Assembly (NCBI GenBank): GCA_002422125.1
Contig: DITF01000065.1
Location: 1-12,225, forward strand
Source of the DNA: a bacterium UBP17_UBA6191
GTDB lineage: Bacteria > Muiribacteriota > UBA6191
Direction: 5' to 3'
DNA length: 12,225 bases
In this document: positions 1 to 9,000 of the stretch, piece after piece
Layout: every line of letters begins with the position of its first letter
How positions within the stretch are numbered: the stretch's first letter is position 1
Notes under the pieces: generated by a model
The model's database searches: none
Seen by the model: the letters and a program-made list of their open reading frames with translations, nothing else
Told to the model about the DNA's origin: nothing
Translations under genes and position numbers: made by a program

Positions 1-3000
1 TCAAATAGAGAATCTCCCAAGATCGGTACTCGGATAGTGCCTGTGGCTGCATTAGCTGCAAACTCCAAAGTCCCACTAGGTAACACTCCACCCTCAAAAT
101 CGGAAGCATCTGCCAATGAACCATTACCCGAGGCTAATACCCTCCACAGTACAGAACCGCCATAAAGCACTGATCCGGTACGAGTAACAGTAAAATCTAT
201 GTAACTGACCCCTGTCAGACCCTCAACACCGGACACACCACTGTTGATACTGAGATTAGCATCATCATTTGTGATTTTGCCTTCCAATGAGTCCACCACA
301 ATAGGTGCTCCGGTGGCATTTGATAATTTGATAAGAAATGTCTCATCAGTTTCGACTACCGAATCTTTGGCAATCGAAATTGTGACCGTTTTACTCGTCT
401 CACCATCAGCAAATTGTACAGTTCCCGATGTCAACCCAGAAAAATCATCAGCGGTAGCAGTTTTTCCCGTCAAATCCAAGGCCCAAGCCACTGAGGCTGT
501 GCCCGCACTGCTTCCTGAGCGAAGTACCTGAAAACTGACCTGCCCATCATCCTGACTACCTTCACGAAACTCTGTGGTAGCCATCACAAGTTCCAAGGCC
601 TGATCATCATTAATAATCTTGCCAAAACCCTCAGCATTTGTGAAAGAGCTGCCAGTGAACCCAGCCCCACCACTTAACACAACCTTAAAGGTTTCTGTAG
701 GCTCTGCGGTTGCATCATTTGAAGCAGAAAAGGTAATCGTTTTGGATAGTTCATTGCCGGTAAAAGTTACACTACCTGAGGGTAGAGTTCCGGAAAAATC
801 TGCCGCATTCACCGTTCTGTCCCCATGAGTCTGCACGGCCCAATTTATGGTTTGATTCTGGGGAGTGGCATAGGTACGGGTTATCTCAAAGCTAAAATTG
901 GCAGCGGCTTCCGATAATGCCTGCTCCGTTGCACTGATGTTAAACTGGGAATCATTATCAATCACCGTGACTACTGCCTTGGTTTTGATAAATTCATCGA
1001 CCCCAATAAAGTTGGCCAGATTAATTTCAAAGGTCTCCGTGCCTTCAATCAGGGTGTCTGGGGCGATTGTCAGGGTAATGTTTTTTGTGGTTTCATTGGC
1101 CGCAAAACTAAGATTTCCACTTAAATTACCTGTAAAGTCAGCGGCGGTTGTAGTCAAATGATTTATAGCCCAACTCATGGTGTTTGTAGGCCTCAAATCT
1201 CCACTGCGAGTCACCGTAACATTGACAGTTTGATTGCCTTCGGCCTCGGAAGTGGTTGCATCAGCAATTGAAATGCCTGTATCATCAGTCACAATGGTCG
1301 CAGTTTTTGATTTACTGGCATCAGCACTTGCAATTGTACCCTTGCCAGTCACTACTTCCGTAAGCGTTACCTTAAAGGTTTCAGTTTTTTCGGCCAATAA
1401 ATCTCCCGCCACAACAATATTGAAATTGGCTGAATTATCATCGGCGGCAATTGTTACCGTTCCGGTAGGGAAGGCTCCCCCCACAAAATCGGCTGCATTG
1501 GCAGCATCTGTACCGATGCCCTCCACCTGGTATCTTAGGGTCACTGCCCCACGATAACCACTGGCATTTCTGTTGGCAGTAAAAGTATAAGTTTGATTGG
1601 AATTATCCAGCTCTTCCTTACTGGCATCAGTAATACTTAGGGTGTAGTTATTATCATCATCCTGAATTTTTCCATTAAAAACCTGAGACGCAGTTCTATT
1701 AGTCGCCTCATTTCCATTGGCAGCAAACCGTACACTGGCATCGCCTGAGGTCAATGTCAGAGAAAAGGTTTCTTCGGCCTCAATGCTGGTATCATTGACA
1801 AAAACATCAAGATTGACCGTTACCGAGGCTTGATTAGCCGGTAATGTAATGGATCCTGTCAGATTTTTAAAATCGTTTCGACTGGTCATGGAATAGGTGA
1901 TGGTTTTATCAACACCTAAATAACCGGCTCGGGTAATCGTAAAGGTCAATTGCCCGTCCTCATTACCACCAATACTCGGATCAGCTCCGAAGTATCCATT
2001 CACCCAAAGCCTGACATCATCATTTTTCTGGGTAACTGTCACTTTATTGGCGTTTGGATCCAATCTGGCCGCTCCAATATCGGCCCAGCCGGAGCTACCA
2101 GAATACCCGGTAATCAAGGTATTAAAATCCCTGCTACCCCGCTGATCAGCGGTAGGAGTAAGCAGTTCAAAGGTTATGGTTTTATCTGACTCCACAAAGT
2201 CATCTGGAGTCCAGGTGGTAGTTATGGTTTTGGTAGTTTGACCGGCGGTGAAATTAACGACTCCAACTACTGCCTGCTCGGAGATAAAACTTCGGTTTGT
2301 GCTATCACCAGCAAACGATACCTCGGATGTTTTCAAACCCGACATTCTAAATGCCACTTCCACAGGGGCTGCGGTGTTTCCTGTGCGGGTAATAGTGTAG
2401 GTAACAGAACCTCCAGCGCCAGTACCTTCAAATTCCTCGGTTTTATTTGCGGTCAAACTTAAAATGGGAGCATTAGTTGTATCTGTATGATCATCGTCAA
2501 GAATTGCATAAGACAAGGTATTTCTGGTCGTACTGATTCCAGCCGCAGGGGACCCAACTCCAGCCACAAGATTAGAAAGAGTAGCCGTAAAATACTCAAA
2601 CCAGGTTTCTGCCACTTGGTCATTTTTTAGTTGCAATACAATAAATTGCTCAGTGTCACCATCCACAAAGTTTAGAGTGCCGTTAAAAACCTGTCCATCC
2701 TGAAAATCAGTGGCTTCGGCCTTGTACCAGGTACTCTTGGTAGCCAGATCATCAACACCACCAGGAAAAGTTACCGCCCAATCAATGGTAGCAGCCCCAG
2801 TACTGTTACCTCGATCAACCCTGATTTTCACTTCCTGAAGGCCACCATCCGAGCCTTCTGTTATGGTTAAGGGATTTAATCCATAAGTGGCATCATCATT
2901 ACGAATATGACCAACCAAACGAGTTGGCTGATTCCCTGAATCCTGCTTAATCGAAGAACCAGCCGAGCTTGCAGTCAAAGTAAGCGTATATCTCTCCAAA

Positions 3001-6000
3001 TCCTCAGCCGTCACATCCCCATTCACTTGAATTTCAACCCACTTATACTGCTCCTGATCGGCAAAAACAACTACCCCACTTGGCAGACCACCGTTGCCTC
3101 CTGCCGAGTCTGGGGTCACAAAATCTGTGGCATTGGCCGCGGTGGAAAAATTCTTGCTAAAGGGGGAATTACTGCTAATCATTGGAGTTGAGTCACCGGC
3201 AACACCAATAAGCTTCCAGGTCGCCGAGGCTTCTCCGTGTTGACTAATAGTTCTTTCTATACGAAACCAGACACTACTAGTCTGCCCATTGCCTGCCTCA
3301 AGCGGTGATGTCGAAGAAGACAACTGAACATTATTAGAACCTGCCAGGCCATCAGCAGGTTTGGTGGCATAAAATCCGGCAATATCAAATTCAGGCTCAT
3401 CGCGTTTGATCTCGCCGTAGGCGTGGTAGGTAGTTGTCCCCCCACTACTTATAGTGGAAAAACCCACAATCTCATCAAATTCAGTGAGGCTGGCAAAATT
3501 GAGACGAAACCATTCATTCTCTTCAACGGTATCATCACGATTGGCCACAATCGTGATGGTCTTTGTGGTCTGGTTAGGCGAAAAAGTAACCGTCTGGGCT
3601 GAAGATAATAGACCCCCGACAATGTCGGCAGCATTGGCAGCTACACGAGTTCCCGAAGAATCTCCTTGACTGGTCCAAGTAAAGTTGTCACTTGCGGCCA
3701 AAGAACCTTCTCGAGTGATTGTATAAACATAACTGGTATTTGTACCCGCTGCCACGCGGTTTTCAAACAATGAAATTGAATTGGTGTCAATTTTAAGTCG
3801 AACATCATTATCAACAATGGTTCCTGTTGCCTCTGTGTGTCCATCTCTAATGGATGAGCCTAGGGAAGCGCCGGATAAAACCACTTTAAATGTTTCATTG
3901 CCTTCCACAGAACCAGGGCCATTATCACCCACAACCTTAAGGGTAATAGTTTTACTGGTCTGTCCAGAGGCAAATTCCAAAGTTCCTGAAGATGCTCCAT
4001 CAAAGTCCGCATTATTTGTCGTCACATGGGTTCTACTCCAATTCACGGAAGTAGCTTGGTCAGTCTTTCCAGTACGAGTTACAGTAAAGGTTATATCTGT
4101 GGTACCCGAGTCTCCCTCAGTAACGGACCGAGTCAACTGGGCAAACTCATATTCAGCGTCGTCGTTTTGGATTGTACCGTTGGCCGTGGCCGCAAAATAG
4201 TCTGTGTCCGCTCCAGGATTTAAAAGTTGGACTGTAAAAACCTCATTGGTTTCTTTTAAACCTTCTCCGACTACTTTTATGGTTATTTGTTTGCTGGTTT
4301 CCCCGGCCGCAAAACTTACGGTTCCGCTCGGAAGCCCACTAACAATACTTCTCAGGTTCTGACCAGCTAAAAAATCAGCCGCATCCACAACCCCAGTATT
4401 TACCTGCCAATCGGTAGTCGTGGCCCGATCCAGTAGTCCGCTTCTGGTAATTTCAAAAATAAAATCGGTGGTACCCGTGTTGCCTTCCGCTTTGACAGCC
4501 GAAAAGGCCTGCAAATCAAGACCTATATCATCATTGGTGATTGTGGATTCTGCAACCAAAGAACCGACAACCCCGGTCCCACTCAAAGTCACTTTAAAAC
4601 CTTCATTTTGCTCAGCAACGGAATCACTGTTTACCGCAATCGTAATCAGCTTTTTGGTTTCCCCAGCCAAAAAATTAACGACTCCGGTTGGGAAGGCTCC
4701 TCCAAAGTCCGCTGCATTGGCAGGATTGGCACCGGTACCAGCAACCGTATAGTTCACACTAGTAGCCGCTGCCGTCACTCCGACTCTTTCCACCTCAAAA
4801 ACATAATTGACTGTACCAGTTCGTCCCTCATTCTGGGTCGGGTTTTGTGCATAAATCACATATCCAGGATCATCGGCCTGAATGGTTACGGTATGGTTTG
4901 CCCCCACTGATACATTGTCCGCAGAAGATGACAATACAATCTCAAATTGCTCATCTGCTTCCACTATGGATTCATTTTTAATCTGAATTTCAATGGTCTG
5001 CGGTGTCCCATCCGTGAAAGTAATTGTTCCGGCCGGAAAACCATCTATTCCATTCATGCCATTTGGCAAGACAAAGTCATCGGCATTGGCTGCAAAGGTT
5101 CCTTTGGGCACAACTTTCCATTGCAAAGAAACCGACCCGTCCATTTTACCAGACCGTTCTACACTGACAGTAACTGTCTTAAATGCTCCGCCACCGTCGC
5201 TTGTATTCCCCTCCGTAATTGAGCTCGTGGAGTTGGCCACAAACGCAAAATGCGCATCATCATCGGTCAAGGACATAGAATCACTGGCCTTAACAACAGA
5301 AACCGTGCCCACGACCTTGCCCTGCTCTGGAACAACAGTAATATTGTTGCTATCCAGGGTAATACCCACGGTTTTGGAATCGTTGATGGCGTTATTGCCT
5401 GAATACACCAGATTTACAGTAGCTGTGGCCTGATTGGCAGCCAGAGTCACGGTCCCGGTACTTGCGGCAAGTGGACCAGTATCCCCAGTGGCCGTCCAGT
5501 TTAATGTAATAGCACTGCCAAGCTCTCCCTGGCGGCTGACTACAAACTGTAGATTTTTGGTTGAATTGGCTGCCCCTTCAGTAGTGGTCTCTACGGCTCG
5601 ATTCACTGAAATGAACACATCGTCATCAAGAATTGTACCAGTTCCTCCCGTTTCCACAAATTCAAAACCAGCATTAGCCGATGTCAGAACCAGTTTAAAG
5701 GTCTCATTACCCTCACCCAGACCATCTCCCGCTACAGGAACCGTAACCGTAGCTGTGGCCTGATTAGCCGCAAATTCCACCTGTCCGCTTGGCAATACAC
5801 CATTAGGAAAATCAGCCGCACTAGCAGTGACCCCATCCACTCTCCAGTTAAAAGTTGCCGCAGTCTCGATTGGGCCTTCCCTGGTAATGGTAAACACATG
5901 ATTTACGGTGGAGCCATCAGCCTGCTCCTGCATAGGAGTGGCATCAGCAATACTCACCTTCTGATCATCATTTAAAATCTCAGAAACCACGGAAACCGCA

Positions 6001-9000
6001 TCGCCTAATAAAAATCCACTACCAGCAGTAGGAGTCTTTAACGAAACCGTAAATCCTTCCGTAGTTTCAAGCTTATTGTCCGATACCGTAGCAACCGTAA
6101 AAGTACCCTCACTAGCCCCAGCCGCAATTACAACTGTTCCCGTCATGGCGACAAAGTCCGAAGCTACAGCCGGATTGTTCCCAGAGCCTGCAATTTCCCA
6201 ATTTACAGAGATCTCAGAACTCAAATTTCCTTCACGAACCGCCTTGTAGGTGAACACTCCATTCTGGGCGTTTCCCTCCTGAGCCGATATCACTACACCC
6301 TGTAAAGTCACTCTGGAATCATCATTGGTTATAGCAGAGTTTACGGCCCCCTGGGTTGAGCTTACTGTCGTTCCGATGGAAGGATCATATAATTCCACAG
6401 TAAAGTTTTCATTCTGCTCAAATACATCATCCCCCAGCAACTGCAGCACAATATTTTGGGTGGAGCTAACAGTGGCAAAGTTAAGAGTGCCAGTCACAGC
6501 TCCCGTAAAATCTTCCGCGGAGGCCCCACCCTCAGGAAAGACCACTCTCCATTTCACCGAATCTGCACCATCAAGACTTCCGGATCTGGTCACTACAAAA
6601 GTAGCCGTGTTACCAGCACCACTTTGACCCTCGGCTATGGACTGGGGTCCTGAAATCGAGAATGTGCTGTCATCATTCACAATAATACCCGTAGCCTGTG
6701 TCACCGTACCCAAGATATGTCCCACTCCGGGATCGGATAACTGCAAACGGAAGGTCTCATTTGACTCCTGCACTGCGTCTGGACGGATCCGCACTTCAAT
6801 CAAGGCTGATGACTGCCCAACTTCAAAAGTCAGTGTGCCACTAGGAAAACCACCGTTATCTCCTGCTTTATCCTGATCTGCCAACAGATCATCAAGGGAT
6901 ACCGGATTATCGCCAAAGGGATTTAGTCTCCACTTCACGGTTCCATTCTGTAGTACAAACCCTGTTCTTTGCACTACGGCCTGAAGTGTTACATCTCCAC
7001 TATCGCCCTCGATGACACTCCATTCGGCCTGGGTAAATTGAAAGCTGGCTTCATCATCCATGACCGTGCCACGAGCCGTAGCTCCAATGACTTCGACCCC
7101 AACGGCTTCCGTGGAAATCTCAACCACAAAATGTTCGTCAGTTTCAAGGGTTTGATCCGGGGTGGGAGTAAAGGAAATAATTTTTTGCGTATCCTGAGGT
7201 CCAAAAGTTACTGTACCCGATGGCAGAGTGCCACCAAAGTCAGCCGCATCCACCGGAGTATCCCCAATACCTTTAACCTGCCAAGATACAGTAAATGTTT
7301 CGCCAAAGTTTCTTGATCTCTCAATTACAAACTGATGGGATTTGGCTGTATCTGAAGTTGAGCCTTCGAGTAAATCTGTGGCCTGAGCCCTCACAAGTAT
7401 GGCCGAGTCATCAGACAATATAGTGATTTGGGCGCGACTCTGCCCTAGGCTTAAATTGTTACCATCTTCATCCTGTAAATCCAATGTGAATAGTTTATTA
7501 CCTTCACTGACACTATCACTTTTAATAGGTACTTCCAAAATAAACACGGACTGATTAGGGGCAAACACTACTTCCCCGCTCATTTGAGTACCTTCAGAAA
7601 AATCGCCAGCTTTAATCGGCAGTTCGCCGGCTGCTCTTAAACTCCACTTAACCGACTGCTCGGCCCCTAGTTGGTTGGTGCGTAAAATTTCAAATCTGGC
7701 AATCGAAACCCCGGTATTACCCTCGGGAATCTCTGAAGCAATAGCCTTAACCTGAACTGTGGCATCATCATCCAGAATTTTTCCTTCAGCAGAACCAATA
7801 ATAATTCGGTTTCCTGAAGAAGGATCTTTTAAAAGCACCTGATAAGTTTTGTCTGGGGCGGCAATATCATTACCAGCCAGTACCACTTCTATCATTTTTT
7901 CTGTCTCAAAGGCCGCAAATTGAACGGTTCCTGATGGCATAACACCACCAGAAAAGTTTTGTCCAGAAATCCCATCTCCAAGGCCTGCCACCTGCCAGCC
8001 CACTGAGGCCGGGTTTTCCAGATCCCCATCACGAATAATTCTGAAGGTCGCTGTGGTTGTAGTACCTAATTTTCCTTCAATTTTTTCGGCATCGACGGCT
8101 TTGACGACAAAACCCTGATCGTCGGTGCGAATGATAGATTGAGCCGTGTTTTTTAGAGGGTCAATGGTTGTATTTTTTCCATGTTCCACCAGAGTAATCA
8201 CCGCTGTTTCATCTGGTTCAATTTCATAGTCTGGCTTTGTGAATATTCTGACGGTAGCCGAAGACTGACCGGCTGCCAAAAATACCTGGCCTGTGGGTAA
8301 AGCCCCACCAAAATCAGCCGGATTAAGACCCTCGAGCTTCCAGTCAATAGTAGTAGAAACCGTGGTATCGGTCCTTTCTACAATATACTCCAAAACAGGA
8401 GTATGCCCAGGTTGTCCTTCAAGCTGTTCTGCTCTTACTGCTCGGACTGAAGTCACACTATCATCATTTTTGATGATAGTTTCAGAGCTAGCAGCCGAGC
8501 CTGAAAGGGTGGCATTCACACCGGGTTCAGACAATACAATTTTTGCTGTGAGCGAGGGCTCTACAATATCGTCACCCTTTAGTTTAATGGTGACCACAGC
8601 CTCAAGCTGCCCAGCCGCGAACTGAAGCTCACCAAACGGCAATTGATCATTGGGAAAATCCTTTGAATTGAGTCCTTCCAGTCTCCACTTGACCGATGAT
8701 ACTGAGGTTGCATCCGTACGGCTTACTTTGTAAACCAACTCAGGGGTTTCATCCCGGCCACCCTCAAGCTGGCTATCTTTGGCTGAGGTCACCGAAAAAA
8801 TCCCGTCATCATTGGTAATCACCGTGCTAGCTTTGGAGGGACCGCCCCCTAAGTCCAGAAAACCTTCTGTAGTACCAAGCTGAACAGATAGGGTTTCGTG
8901 GCCTTCCTGCAAATTATCGCCTCGCACTACAAACTCAATTTTTGCTGTCCTCTGGCCAGCAGCAAATTCCACTTTGCCATCAAGTTTGCTTCCAGAGGCC

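Noticed and set aside
3257..3844. Three minus-strand frames of 61-67 codons in other registers, possibly hinting at a frameshift in the giant gene.
   Set aside because: The main frame stays open through this stretch with recognisable Calx-beta strands and the closing motifs in register, so these are out-of-frame shadows.
6989..7204. Minus-strand frame of 71 codons.
   Set aside because: It overlaps the giant gene in another register, is compositionally odd (rich in R, K, P and L) and has no motif.
244..8625. Many plus-strand open frames of 65-146 codons, several sharing a V-S-P-x-A-N / K-S-A-A pattern that looks like a small repeat protein family.
   Set aside because: They are antisense to the giant gene. 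The shared pattern is the complement of the conserved A-x-DF and G-x-V-x-F segments of each Calx-beta unit. They have no consistent ribosome-binding sites and stop at random.
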